A DNA stretch of 64,000 nt from Atopobiaceae bacterium UBA1367 (GCA_002305995.1 DBRN01000012.1:62001-126000); one strand, 5' to 3'; shown: positions 28,145 to 37,114, numbered from the stretch's first letter. A program made the numbers and translations. The notes: generated by a model not told the origin, from the letters alone.

Positions 28145-28178
28145 GGCGGCGCACCCGATCGGATGCGCCGCCTTTTTT
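28145..28178 (+). terminator. Intrinsic terminator after the NlpC/P60 gene
   Basis: GGCGGCGCA (28145-28153) pairs with TGCGCCGCC (28164-28172) around a 10-base loop and is followed directly by TTTTTT. This is the best classical intrinsic terminator in the window outside the repeat arrays. Confidence 0.9.
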
Positions 28179-28242
28179 GAATCTGAGCGGGCGAGACGCT
28201 GGCTAGCCCAGGAATGCCCACATGCTGTGGCTTCTGTGAGTC

Positions 28243-28968
28243 CTAGACCTCAAGCGAACCATGCGTGCGGGCATGGAGGTAGAGCTCAACGCAGCGATCC
28301 GCCAGCACATCGAGGGAGTCGTAGAGCCACGCAGGCTTGTCAGGCAGACCCTGATAGATGACCGAGAGTTCGGTGCACCCCACAATCACGGCGTCACACC
28401 CGCGCTCCCATAGATGTTCGCCTAGGCGCATGAGCTGCTGCGGGTCGTAGTCTGCGCCGGCCTTGACGCCGTCGTAGATGAGAGAGGTCACCTCACGCTG
28501 CTCGTCCGTGTCTGGTTCCAGCGTCTTGAGTCCATGGCGCTCCAGACAGTCTTGGAAGACGCCCGAAGCGACGGTGCCTTCGGTGGCCAACAGCCCCACG
28601 ACGCTGCCGCTCCCCAGGTTGGCAGCCAGACGCTTCGCCGTCTCCTCCATGATGTTGACGACAGGAATCCCTACGGCGCTGTTGATGCCCTCGTAGTAAT
28701 AGTGTGCCGTGTTGCAGGCAATGGCCACATAGTCGGCGCCCGCGCGCTCGAGCCAGCGGGCGACCTTTTCCATCTCGGGCTGCGGGTCGGGTTGGGAATG
28801 GTCAAGGATGTGCGCGGTGCGATCGGGTATCTGCGGGTCGTTGAAGACGATCATGGGCATGTGGTCCTGGTCACGGCGGGCTGGGGTCTTGCGAATGAGG
28901 GCCTCCATGAAGCAGGCGGTTGCCAAGGGGCCCACGCCGCCGATGATGCCAAGTACGGGTTTGTTCAT
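28243..28968 (-). CDS. Aspartate/glutamate racemase family protein
   Basis: A 241-residue cofactor-independent racemase. The opening KPVLGIIGGVGPLATACF is typical, and the two catalytic cysteines are in IACNTAH (Cys85) and VGCTELS (Cys198). This is the AspR/YgeA branch rather than MurI. It is transcribed divergently from a FemAB-ATP-grasp-DegT operon whose ATP-grasp enzyme resembles D-aspartate ligases. D-Asp supply for a peptidoglycan cross-bridge is therefore an attractive role. L-Asp or L-Glu specificity cannot be settled from sequence alone. Confidence 0.8.
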   Translation of the reverse strand: MNKPVLGIIGGVGPLATACFMEALIRKTPARRDQDHMPMIVFNDPQIPDRTAHILDHSQPDPQPEMEKVARWLERAGADYVAIACNTAHYYYEGINSAVGIPVVNIMEETAKRLAANLGSGSVVGLLATEGTVASGVFQDCLERHGLKTLEPDTDEQREVTSLIYDGVKAGADYDPQQLMRLGEHLWERGCDAVIVGCTELSVIYQGLPDKPAWLYDSLDVLADRCVELYLHARTHGSLEV

Positions 28969-29138
28969 CGTGCTCCCAGGTGCGATGTGTCATTTCTGCG
29001 AGGTCCATTCTACTCGGGCCATGTGGAGGACCTGAGTTCTGTTTCTACGGTGCAAATGGGGAAGAGTCTGCGAGCTCGTATCTACAATGGTCGAGGCGTA
29101 CCGAGACAGCTAGAGTGGCCGTCAGTGAGGAGTGGCGC

Positions 29139-30158
29139 GTGACCGAAGTAAGGAAGCTTACACGAGAAGACTTTGAACGCCTCGTGAGCGAGGCGGGTGT
29201 GGTCGTACCTATCGAGCAGACGCTTGCCTGGGCTGACTATCAGCAGATGGTGGAGGGGAGGACCTTCTGGGGATGCCTCGCCCTCAGCCGCAACGGGGTG
29301 GACGTCGCCTACATCTCCCTCATCGACTACGAGACGCATGGCTATCACTATCTGCGTGCTCATCATGGACCCATGTGGCTCGAGCAGCCGACCGAGGGCC
29401 AGGAGCGCGAAGCCATGGAGGCGCTCGTCTCCTTCGTGCGCGCCACTGACAGGCGTGTGGCGTTCATGCGCCTGGCGGTCGATCATGAGCTGGATCTGAG
29501 CCGCCCCACGCTCTCGTCGATTCCCTATGACACGACGGTCCTGGTCGACCTCACCGGTGGCGATGACGGGATTCTTGCGCACATGAAGGCGCGCGGTCGT
29601 CGTGACGTGCGCAAGGCCCTGCGCGAGTCCCCGATTACCTGTGCTGACGAGACCGAGCGGGCACGGGAGTCCTTTGCCGAGTACTACCAGGTCATGGTCG
29701 AGACTGCCGAGCGTGATGGCTTCCATGCCGCGCCCCAGGGCGACTATGAGGACATGCTGAGGATTCTTGGCGCCGAGCGCTGCCGCGTCTTTGCGGGGCG
29801 CCTGGAGGACGGCACGGTGGCGACATGGTCGATCTGCACCATCTCGGGCACACGCGCCACATACTACTATGCAGCCTCGCGGAGCGACACCCGTCGCAGC
29901 AATGTGACGGACAAGCTTTTCTACTTCGCCTGCTGCGAGCTGGGAAGACTGGGATGCACCACTTTCGACCTCATGGGCATCGGCTCAGACTTCTCTCCGG
30001 CGCTCAAAGGGCTCAACACCTTCAAGACCAAGTTCGCGCCTGAGGTGACCCACGTGGCCCCCGACCGCGACGTTCCCGTCAAGGGCGTCTTCTACAGGTC
30101 GCTTCAGATGGGCAAGCAGGTGATTGGCGCAGTGCGCAGCCATGGCTCAGACGACTAA
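29139..30158 (+). CDS. FemA/FemB-like peptidoglycan bridge aminoacyltransferase
   Basis: A 339-residue FemABX-family protein with two GNAT-like subdomains. Early IEQTLAWADYQQMVEGRTFW and the central GRRDVRKALRESPI and YYQVMVETAERDGFHAAP segments are family landmarks, as is the final ALKGLNTFKTKFAPEVTH. Such enzymes transfer an amino acid from aminoacyl-tRNA to the third residue of the peptidoglycan stem. The start is GTG 29139 with GAGGAG 7 bases upstream; upstream in-frame codons lack similarity. Its stop lies 13 bases before the ATP-grasp gene, in one operon. Confidence 0.85.
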   Translation: MTEVRKLTREDFERLVSEAGVVVPIEQTLAWADYQQMVEGRTFWGCLALSRNGVDVAYISLIDYETHGYHYLRAHHGPMWLEQPTEGQEREAMEALVSFVRATDRRVAFMRLAVDHELDLSRPTLSSIPYDTTVLVDLTGGDDGILAHMKARGRRDVRKALRESPITCADETERARESFAEYYQVMVETAERDGFHAAPQGDYEDMLRILGAERCRVFAGRLEDGTVATWSICTISGTRATYYYAASRSDTRRSNVTDKLFYFACCELGRLGCTTFDLMGIGSDFSPALKGLNTFKTKFAPEVTHVAPDRDVPVKGVFYRSLQMGKQVIGAVRSHGSDD

Positions 30159-30171
30159 GGTGGCAACCACT

Positions 30172-31386
30172 ATGGATCGACAGTTCGTTCCCGTCCTGCT
30201 GGGCACCGAGATTGGTGCCTATGGGATGGCCCGTGCCTTCTGGGAGGCCTATGGGGCGCACAGTGTCGCGTATGGTACGTTTCCCCTTACGCCAACGGCT
30301 TACTCCAAGTTCATCGACCAGCGCTGTGACCCGGACTTTCTCACGGCGGCCCGCTTCGTCGAGGTCCTCAACCGCGATGCTGACGCCTTCGGGCATGCGA
30401 CGCCTCTGATCATCCCCTGTGGCGACGACTACTCGGTCCTGCTCTCCGAGCACAAAGGCGAGCTCGACGAGCGGTATGTGGCCATCTGCTCCGACCCGGG
30501 CGTGCTGGGCGAGCTCGAGAACAAGGCACGCTTCTACGCGCTCTGCGAGCGCGAGGGGGTGCCCTATCCCAAGACGGTGCGCGTTGATGGGCCGGAGGTG
30601 CCCGAACTGCCCTTCCCCTTTCCGGTGGCGGTCAAGCCGACCAACGCCGCGCTGTACCGCGAGCATCCCTTCGAGGGGCAGAAGAAGGCCTTCGTCATCG
30701 ACGATGGGCCCATGCTCGACGAGACCCTTCGGCGCATCTACGCGTCAGGCTATGACGAAGGGCTGGTAATCCAAGACTTCATACCTGGCGGCGACGAGAA
30801 CATGCGCGTGCTCAACGGCTACGTGCGCTCCGACGGCTCGGTATCGCTGCTCTCCCTGGGCCACCCCATCCTCGAGGACTGCGCGCCCATGCGAATCGGC
30901 AATTACGTCGCAATCGTGAGCTATGGCGACGAGCAGGTCTACGAGATGGTCGAGCGCCTGCTTGGGCACGTCAAGTACTTCGGATACTTCAACATCGACA
31001 TGAAGTACGATGCGCGTGACGGCAGCTTCAAGCTGCTGGACTTCAATCCCCGCCAGGGGAGGAGCAGCTTCTTTACGATGCTGTCGGGGCACAACCTTGC
31101 CTGTCAGGTCGTGGAGGACGTGATCGAGGGCAAGCGCGAGGCGCCCGTTCACGCCACGGAGGAATTCCTCTGGGTGGGCGTCCCCCGATCCATCGTACGC
31201 CGCTACGCTGCGGAGGGGCCCGCAAAGGACTGGGCGATGCGTCTGATGCGCGAGGGTCGCGTGGGCACCACGTTGTTTGGTGCGCACGATAACCACCCGT
31301 GTCGCCTGTGGAACATGTCAAAGCTGTGGGTGCACTACATCGTAGACTTCAAGAGGCACTTCGGTCATCTCGATCTGGGGGAGTAG
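30172..31386 (+). CDS. ATP-grasp carboxylate-amine ligase, D-aspartate-ligase-like
   Basis: A 404-residue ATP-grasp protein. FVPVLLGTEIGAYGMARAFW opens the N-terminal domain, PFPVAVKPTNAALY carries the ATP-binding Lys, GLVIQDFIPGGDENMRV the next nucleotide-binding strand, and FKLLDFNPRQGRSSFF the Mg-binding acid/Asn pair. The architecture matches AslFm-type D-aspartate ligases, which attach D-Asp to the stem Lys, and related carboxylate-amine ligases. ATG 30172 is preceded by AAGGTGG; an ATG at 30142 would overlap the FemAB gene. With FemAB upstream, DegT downstream and a racemase divergent, a peptidoglycan side-chain role is likely. Confidence 0.75.
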   Translation: MDRQFVPVLLGTEIGAYGMARAFWEAYGAHSVAYGTFPLTPTAYSKFIDQRCDPDFLTAARFVEVLNRDADAFGHATPLIIPCGDDYSVLLSEHKGELDERYVAICSDPGVLGELENKARFYALCEREGVPYPKTVRVDGPEVPELPFPFPVAVKPTNAALYREHPFEGQKKAFVIDDGPMLDETLRRIYASGYDEGLVIQDFIPGGDENMRVLNGYVRSDGSVSLLSLGHPILEDCAPMRIGNYVAIVSYGDEQVYEMVERLLGHVKYFGYFNIDMKYDARDGSFKLLDFNPRQGRSSFFTMLSGHNLACQVVEDVIEGKREAPVHATEEFLWVGVPRSIVRRYAAEGPAKDWAMRLMREGRVGTTLFGAHDNHPCRLWNMSKLWVHYIVDFKRHFGHLDLGE

Positions 31387-31393
31387 GTGAGAG

Positions 31394-32572
31394 ATGACAA
31401 CGGCGCATGAAGGGCTGCGCGAGGCGCTCGCGTCTCGCACCCACACCAATGCAGAGGACTGGTTCCTCGTCTATCGGGCGCGCCATGGCATGCTCGTTGC
31501 CCTGCGTGAGCTGCGCAGGCGGCGGGGAGCGGGCTCGGTCGCAACGCAGCTTCTGACGTGCTGCACGGCGGTCGATCCCATCATTGCCGCTGGACTGACC
31601 CCCGTGTATGGTGACGTGGCGGCCCAAACGCTTTCGCTCGATGCCGCGGTGCTTCCGCAGACAGATGATCTGCGTGCCGTCATGATGCAGCATACCTTCG
31701 GCTACATCGACCAGGCTTCCGCGCAGGCATTGCGCGCCGCCGCCGATGCGCAGGGGGCCCTGCTGCTCGAGGACAGCGCGCACTGCGTGGGACGCATGGC
31801 TGTCGACGGGGCGGGAGCACCGATCGCCGATGTGTCATTCCACTCCTTTGGGGTTGAGAAGATGCTGCCCACCTACTTCGGTGGTGCAGTCTGGGTCAGC
31901 CCCAAGCTCGGTGACAGTGCCCTGCGCGCGGATGTCGTTGCAGCTCTTGATGGCCTCCCCGAACCTGATGGGCGTCTGGCCCGAGCGATGCGTGGCTATC
32001 AGACTCAGGTTCGTGTGCTCAACCACCTGCCGGCGCCACTCGCGCATGCCCTGAGGTCATTCCTTGTGGGATGTGGCCTCCTTGAGCCGGCGATTGCCCC
32101 GATGGAGATGGAGGGGGCGGTCGCCCATGACCCGATGGCCATGGACGAGTGGGCCTGTGATCAGGTTCTCGGCCACTTCCTCACCATGCCCGAGCAGGAC
32201 GAGAGGCGCATGTCTGCGCTGGCATCCTATGCGCGTGAGCTTTCTGGCATTGCAGGGGTGCGTGTGCCCGAGAGCGTGCTGTCTAGCGCGCAACCCCTGC
32301 TTCGCCTCCCTGTCAACCTGGCTGACGACGCCAAGGCGGACGCCGCCATCGCGGCCATTGGCGCCCTGGGCCTATATGTCGTCCCCTGGTATCGCCCGCT
32401 GCTCTATCCTGGCGTACCCGATGCGCGCTCGTATGGGTTCGATGGCTCGCTGGCGAACCTGCCCAATACCGCCTCGTTTACCCGTGGGGCGTTGGCCCTG
32501 CCCTGCGACCTGTCTGACGCGCAGGTGCGCGAGGCGGTCGCTGCGCTGCGCACCATCGTGGGGGCACAATGA
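31394..32572 (+). CDS. DegT/DnrJ/EryC1/StrS-family PLP-dependent aminotransferase
   Basis: A 392-residue fold-type-I PLP enzyme. LLEDSAHCVG holds the pyridine-N Asp, and the Schiff-base Lys lies in FHSFGVEKMLPTYFGGAVWV. Such enzymes usually aminate nucleotide-linked keto-sugars, though a few act in cell-wall or antibiotic pathways. It starts 7 bases after the ATP-grasp gene. An ATGA overlap at its stop starts a short frame that appears to be a decayed fourth gene. The link with the racemase-FemAB-ATP-grasp cluster suggests cell-envelope glycan or peptide modification; substrate unknown. Confidence 0.8.
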   Translation: MTTAHEGLREALASRTHTNAEDWFLVYRARHGMLVALRELRRRRGAGSVATQLLTCCTAVDPIIAAGLTPVYGDVAAQTLSLDAAVLPQTDDLRAVMMQHTFGYIDQASAQALRAAADAQGALLLEDSAHCVGRMAVDGAGAPIADVSFHSFGVEKMLPTYFGGAVWVSPKLGDSALRADVVAALDGLPEPDGRLARAMRGYQTQVRVLNHLPAPLAHALRSFLVGCGLLEPAIAPMEMEGAVAHDPMAMDEWACDQVLGHFLTMPEQDERRMSALASYARELSGIAGVRVPESVLSSAQPLLRLPVNLADDAKADAAIAAIGALGLYVVPWYRPLLYPGVPDARSYGFDGSLANLPNTASFTRGALALPCDLSDAQVREAVAALRTIVGAQ

Positions 32573-32868
32573 GCTTTCGCGACCTCCCCCTCGTTCCCGA
32601 CCTCGCCTTGCGAGCCTTCTCGTGCGGGTGCCGTCGCTGCGCAGGCATGGCGTCCGCCTGATGCCCGACGCCATCCTGTCGGCGCCCGTCACCTGCGGCC
32701 AGGCCCGCCAAGCTCGACGGCGACGTCGCCCGTGGGAACATGGACGCCTGTCGTGCCGGTGTCACCCTCGGGCTGGCGGTGGCGCTCGGCACCCCGGAGA
32801 CCACGGTGGTGCGCGGTCTCGTGGTGCGGCTGACGAGGCGCGGCGGACGAGCGTTTCGTGGGCGTTAA
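32569..32868 (+). pseudogene. Decayed fourth gene of the FemAB operon, unidentified
   Basis: An ATG overlapping the DegT stop (ATGA) starts MSFRDLPLVPDLALRAFSCG and stops after 30 codons. In another frame the sequence continues plausibly as LLVRVPSLRRHGVRLMPDAI, and a third frame gives KLDGDVARGNMDACRAGVTL up to a stop at 32866-32868. Good codon structure shared across three frames suggests one gene broken by two frameshifts. I do not recognise the family. A short intact 30-residue coupled peptide is the alternative. Confidence 0.4.
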
Positions 32869-32894
32869 CGGATGCGGCGTGACGAGCCTGAGGC

Positions 32895-32912
32895 ACTTTA
32901 GCATGCTAAAGT
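32895..32912. promoter_or_regulatory. 18-bp perfect palindrome before the his operon
   Basis: ACTTTAGCATGCTAAAGT is its own reverse complement and ends 34 bases before the hisZG start. It stands out as AT-rich in GC-rich surroundings. A dimeric repressor controlling histidine synthesis (for example of the TrpR-like HisR/YerC type) is the natural suggestion. No regulator gene is adjacent. Confidence 0.6.
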
Positions 32913-32946
32913 ATTCGGGCACGTCGCCAAACGAAAGGTCAGCTCA

Positions 32947-34611
32947 GTGCAGACAGGAACCCCCAGTGGCTTCAGGGACATCCTCCCCGTTGAGGCCGTC
33001 GCGCGCGAACGCATCTCCGACCAGGTGCGTGCCTGCTTCGCCGCGCACGGGTACCTCCCGGTCGAGACGCCCCTGCTCGAGGACAAGGCCGCACTCGAGC
33101 GGGGGGGCCGTGTGCCTGAGTCCCCCTTCCAGCTCTTCGACGCCGACGGCAGCCTGCTGGTCATGCGTCCCGACATCACCCTGGCCATCGCGCGCATGGC
33201 CGCGACGAGGCTCTCGAGCGCGACGCTGCCCCTGAGGCTGCGCTACAGCGCGCCGGTCGTGCGCGAGGAGTCGAGCCTCTCGGGCCAGCCGCGGCAGTTC
33301 ACGCAGTTGGGCGTCGAGCTGGTGGGCGGCGAGGGCATCGGGTCCGAGGCGGAGGTCATCAGCCTGCTCGCCGAGGTCCTCCGCACCCTCGAGGTGCCCG
33401 CGTGGCGCATCGTCTGTGGCTCGGTCACCCCGCTCACGGCGTTGCTCGACGCGTGCGCCCCCAGCGAGGCGTTCCGCGCCCGCGTGCTCGCATGCGTGCA
33501 CGAGTCCGACCTGGTAGGGCTCGACGAGCTCATCGAGGGTGCCGGCATGGATCCCGCCGCCGCCTGGGCTCTCCACCGCCTGCCCCGCCTGGCCGGGGAC
33601 GAGGCGGTCATCGACGAGCTCGACGACCTGCTGGAGGAGGCGGGCGTCGAGACGGGCCTGCGCGGCACGGCTGAGCTGCGTGCGCTCGTGTCTGAACTGT
33701 CCGACCTCGGTGCCGAGGGAACCCTGCGCCTCGACTTCTCGGTCATGAACTCGTTCGACTACTACACGGGAGTCATCTTCAAGGGTTACGCCGAGGGGAT
33801 CACGGCGGCGATCGCGTCGGGCGGGCGCTATGACGCCGTGCTCGAGGGCTTTGGCCTCTCGGGGGTGTCCGCCTGCGGGTTCATGCTCTCACTCGAGCGC
33901 CTCCAGGAGATCCTGGGGGAGCAGGGGGAGTCGGGGGTCGTAACCCCTGGCGTGCGCGTCGCCGAGCGCCCCCTGCGCATCGCCGTGCCCAAGGGCGGGC
34001 TCTTCGAGGACGCGGTGCGCCTGCTGGGGCGGGCCGGGCTTCCCGTCGACGAACTGCGCGATCCCGGGCGGCGGCTCATCGTCCCTGCGGGCGACGTCGA
34101 GTACCTCATCGTGCGCGCACAGGACGCGCCCGCCTTCGTGGCGCACGGCGGCGCCGACTGCGGCATATGCGGGAGTGACTCCATCATCGAGGCGGGTGTG
34201 GACCTGCTTCAGCTGGTCGACCTGCGCTTTGGCGGCTGCCGCTTCGTGGTCGCCGAGCCGGCGAGCCGCGCGGGTGCCGCCGAGCGGGCCTACGCATGGC
34301 GTGGCACGATGCGCGTGGCGACCAAGTACCCACGCATAGCCAGGGCCTACTACGAGCGCATTGGCCAGCAGGTCGACATCGTCGAGCTCCATGGCAACAT
34401 CGAGCTCGGTCCCATCGTCGGCATGACCGACCGCATCGTCGACATCACGGCCACCGGCACGACCCTCGCCGAGAACGACCTGGTCGTCGTCGACGAGGTC
34501 CTGGAATGCACGGCGCGCCTCTTCTCCGGACCGGCAGCCTACCGGAGCGACCCGCGCATACGCGAGCTGTCCGAGCGCCTGTCCGAACTCGTCTCGACCT
34601 CCAAGGAGTAG
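32947..34611 (+). CDS. hisZG: Fused HisZ-HisG ATP phosphoribosyltransferase
   Basis: A 554-residue single frame. Residues 1 to about 325 are a HisZ regulatory subunit, a class II aaRS-like fold: TPSGFRDILPVEA, VMRPDITLAIARM, PRQFTQLGVELVG, YYTGVIFKGYAEG and ASGGRYD. After a 15-residue linker, residues 341-554 are a short-form HisG: LRIAVPKGGLFEDAVRLLGR and the PRPP loop DRIVDITATGTTLAEND. HisZ and short HisG are normally separate proteins forming a hetero-octamer; here they are one chain with no internal stop or start. It catalyses ATP + PRPP to phosphoribosyl-ATP, the committed step of histidine synthesis. GTG start after AAAGG. Confidence 0.9.
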   Translation: MQTGTPSGFRDILPVEAVARERISDQVRACFAAHGYLPVETPLLEDKAALERGGRVPESPFQLFDADGSLLVMRPDITLAIARMAATRLSSATLPLRLRYSAPVVREESSLSGQPRQFTQLGVELVGGEGIGSEAEVISLLAEVLRTLEVPAWRIVCGSVTPLTALLDACAPSEAFRARVLACVHESDLVGLDELIEGAGMDPAAAWALHRLPRLAGDEAVIDELDDLLEEAGVETGLRGTAELRALVSELSDLGAEGTLRLDFSVMNSFDYYTGVIFKGYAEGITAAIASGGRYDAVLEGFGLSGVSACGFMLSLERLQEILGEQGESGVVTPGVRVAERPLRIAVPKGGLFEDAVRLLGRAGLPVDELRDPGRRLIVPAGDVEYLIVRAQDAPAFVAHGGADCGICGSDSIIEAGVDLLQLVDLRFGGCRFVVAEPASRAGAAERAYAWRGTMRVATKYPRIARAYYERIGQQVDIVELHGNIELGPIVGMTDRIVDITATGTTLAENDLVVVDEVLECTARLFSGPAAYRSDPRIRELSERLSELVSTSKE

Positions 34612-34614
34612 CGC

Positions 34615-36021
34615 ATGCGTGAAATCTCCCTCTGCGGCGACCAGCGGCTGACCCTCTCGGACTTGAGGCGCTCCGGCGCCCTGCCGCGCGAGGTCGAGCA
34701 GGACGCGCAGGCCATCGTCGACGACGTGCGCAGGCGTGGCGACGAGGCCGTGCGCGCGTACTGCCTGCGCTTCGACGGCGCCTGTCCCGACAGCTTCCTG
34801 GTGCCTCCCGAGGTGGTGCGCGGTGCGCTCGACATGGTCGACGCGGATTTCCTCGCCGCGCTCGGGCATGCGCAGCGGCAGATCCGCGACTTCCATGAGC
34901 GCGAGCGCGAGCAGTCCTGGTTCACGACGCGTCCGGATGGAACCCTGCTCGGCGTGCAGGTCAGGCCCGTGCCGTCGGCAGCGGTGTACGTGCCCGGCGG
35001 TCGCGCGCAGTACCCCTCGACGGTCCTGATGGACGTGATCCCGGCCAAGGTCGCCGGGGTTCCACGCGTCATCATGGTCACCCCCCCGCAGCGGGACGGG
35101 TCGCTCTCCGCCTACACGCTCGCCGCGGCCGCGCTCGTTGGGGTCGACGAGGTCTATGCCGTGGGCGGCGCGCAGGCGATCGCCGCCGTCGCCTACGGGA
35201 CGGAGTCCATCCCCCCGGTCGCCAAGATCGTCGGCCCCGGCAACGCCTTCGTGGCGGCGGCCAAGCGCTACGTCTCGGGTGACGTGGGCATCGACATGGT
35301 CGCCGGCCCCTCCGAGGTGTGCGTGCTCGCCGATGCCACGGCGGACCCTGTGGTCGTGGCCGCCGACCTCATGGCCCAGGCCGAGCACGACCCGCTGGCA
35401 GCCTGCTACCTGGTGACGACCGACGCCACACTCGCCCCGCGCGTCCTCGCCGCGATGGGTCGCCTGGTGTCGCAGAGCCCGCGCGAGGAGGTCACGCGCG
35501 CCTCCCTCGACGACCAAGGGCTGATCGTGACCTGCGACACGCTCGACGCCGCCATCGACGCGGTCAACCTCATCGCGCCGGAGCACCTCGAGCTGCACGT
35601 GCCCGAGGCAATGTCCCTGCTCGGTCGCATCGAGAGCGCGGGTGCCGTCTTCGTCGGCCCGTGGAGCTCCGAGCCGCTGGGCGACTACGTCGCCGGACCC
35701 AACCACACGCTGCCCACGGGCGGCACGGCACGCTTCTCCAACCCCCTCGGCGTCTACGACTTCCAGAAGCGCTCGAGCGTCATCTCCTACACCCCCGAGG
35801 GCCTGATGGCGGACGCGCCGGCGGTCCAGGTGCTGGCGCAGGCGGAGGGCCTGTGGGCTCACGCGCTGTCGGTGGGCATGCGTCGCAGGCTTGCCGAGCA
35901 GGGCATCGACTCGTTTGACGACGAGAGGGCCGCCTGCGCGGACGCCATGGGGACGGCATGGCCGCGCAGGCTCGACGAGCCGGGCGTCCCCAACCTGGGA
36001 GCAGCGGGGAAGGGAGCATAG
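34615..36021 (+). CDS. hisD: Histidinol dehydrogenase
   Basis: A 468-residue enzyme, somewhat longer than the usual 430 through a C-terminal tail. VYVPGGRAQYPSTVLMDVIP, AVGGAQAIAAVAYGTE, KIVGPGNAFVAAAKRYV and GIDMVAGPSEV are HisD signatures; zinc ligands lie in AEHDP and the NHTLPTGGTARF segment. It oxidises histidinol to histidine in two NAD-dependent steps. Starts 3 bases after hisZG and ends just before hisC. Confidence 0.95.
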   Translation: MREISLCGDQRLTLSDLRRSGALPREVEQDAQAIVDDVRRRGDEAVRAYCLRFDGACPDSFLVPPEVVRGALDMVDADFLAALGHAQRQIRDFHEREREQSWFTTRPDGTLLGVQVRPVPSAAVYVPGGRAQYPSTVLMDVIPAKVAGVPRVIMVTPPQRDGSLSAYTLAAAALVGVDEVYAVGGAQAIAAVAYGTESIPPVAKIVGPGNAFVAAAKRYVSGDVGIDMVAGPSEVCVLADATADPVVVAADLMAQAEHDPLAACYLVTTDATLAPRVLAAMGRLVSQSPREEVTRASLDDQGLIVTCDTLDAAIDAVNLIAPEHLELHVPEAMSLLGRIESAGAVFVGPWSSEPLGDYVAGPNHTLPTGGTARFSNPLGVYDFQKRSSVISYTPEGLMADAPAVQVLAQAEGLWAHALSVGMRRRLAEQGIDSFDDERAACADAMGTAWPRRLDEPGVPNLGAAGKGA

Positions 36022-36022
36022 G

Positions 36023-37114
36023 ATGGCAGGCCTGTCCGAGCGCATCCGGGCGCTGGTGCGCGATGACATCGCGGCGCTCGCCCCGTACGACCCCAGTTTC
36101 ACGCCCTGTGCCATCAACCTCTCGGCCAACGAGAACACCTACGGCATGCCCGACGCCGTTCGCGAGGCCCTCGCCTCCGCCCTCGCCCAGGCTCCCACCA
36201 ACCGCTACCCCGACCCCATGGCGGGCGACCTGCGCGACCAGATCGCCCAGTGGCATGGCGTACCCCGCGGGAGCGTGTGCGTGGGAAACGGCGGCGACGA
36301 GCTGCTCTTCAACTTCTTCCTCGCCTTCGGGGGGCCGGGGAGGCGCCTGCTTGACTGCCCGCCCACCTTCACCGTCTATGACATCTACTCGAGGATGGTG
36401 GGGACGGAGGTGCTGCGCTGCTGGCGCGACCGGGAGACCTTCGGGCTCGACATGGGGGCGCTGCTTCCCATGGCGGCGAGGGCCGACATGGTCATCGTGA
36501 CGTCGCCCAACAACCCGACGGGCAACGTGATCGCCCCCGCCGACGCCGCACGCATCTGCGAGGCCTGTCCGGGGATGGTCATGATCGACGAGGCCTACGT
36601 CGAGTTCGCGGACGGGGACAGCTCGTGCGAGCCGCTCCTGCAGGACCATGACAACCTCGTCATCCTGCACACCTACTCCAAGGCGTTCTGCCTGGCGGGC
36701 GTGCGCGTGGGCTACGTCCTCGCGGCCCCGGACGTGATCGACGTGCTGGCGGCGGTCCGCCAGCCGTACTCCGTCGACGTGCTCGCGCAGGAGAGCGCGC
36801 GGGTCGTCACCGCGATGCGCGACGAGTTCCTGCCCACCATCGCCAGGATCCGTGACGAGCGGGAGCGCCTGGCCAGGGGCCTTGCCGCCATCGATGGCGT
36901 GCGCGTGTGGCCGAGCCAGGGCAACTTTCTGCTCGTGCGCATGTCACAGGCAGGTATCGTCCGTGCCCGGCTGAGGGACGAAAGGTCCATACTGGTGAGG
37001 GACTTCTCGGCGGCGCCAGGGCTTCAGGACTGCCTTCGCGTCACCGTGGGCACCCCCGAGGAGAACGACGAGCTGCTCGACGCGATTGCGGAGCTGTGCA
37101 AGGAGGCATCATGA
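36023..37114 (+). CDS. hisC: Histidinol-phosphate aminotransferase
   Basis: A 363-residue PLP enzyme. INLSANENTYGMPDAVREAL, CVGNGGDELLFNFFLAF, TSPNNPTGNVI and IDEAYVEFAD are HisC motifs; the Schiff-base Lys is in TYSKAFCLAGVRVGY. It converts imidazole-acetol phosphate to histidinol phosphate. The start ATG 36023 is preceded by AAGGGAG, one base after the hisD stop, and the end overlaps hisB by four bases (ATGA). Its position inside the operon makes it the true hisC, as opposed to the paralogue at 18768. Confidence 0.95.
   Translation: MAGLSERIRALVRDDIAALAPYDPSFTPCAINLSANENTYGMPDAVREALASALAQAPTNRYPDPMAGDLRDQIAQWHGVPRGSVCVGNGGDELLFNFFLAFGGPGRRLLDCPPTFTVYDIYSRMVGTEVLRCWRDRETFGLDMGALLPMAARADMVIVTSPNNPTGNVIAPADAARICEACPGMVMIDEAYVEFADGDSSCEPLLQDHDNLVILHTYSKAFCLAGVRVGYVLAAPDVIDVLAAVRQPYSVDVLAQESARVVTAMRDEFLPTIARIRDERERLARGLAAIDGVRVWPSQGNFLLVRMSQAGIVRARLRDERSILVRDFSAAPGLQDCLRVTVGTPEENDELLDAIAELCKEAS

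Noticed and set aside
33889..36138. 749-codon open frame opposite hisZG-hisD
   Set aside because: It is the antisense of well-identified his genes and shows no domain motifs.
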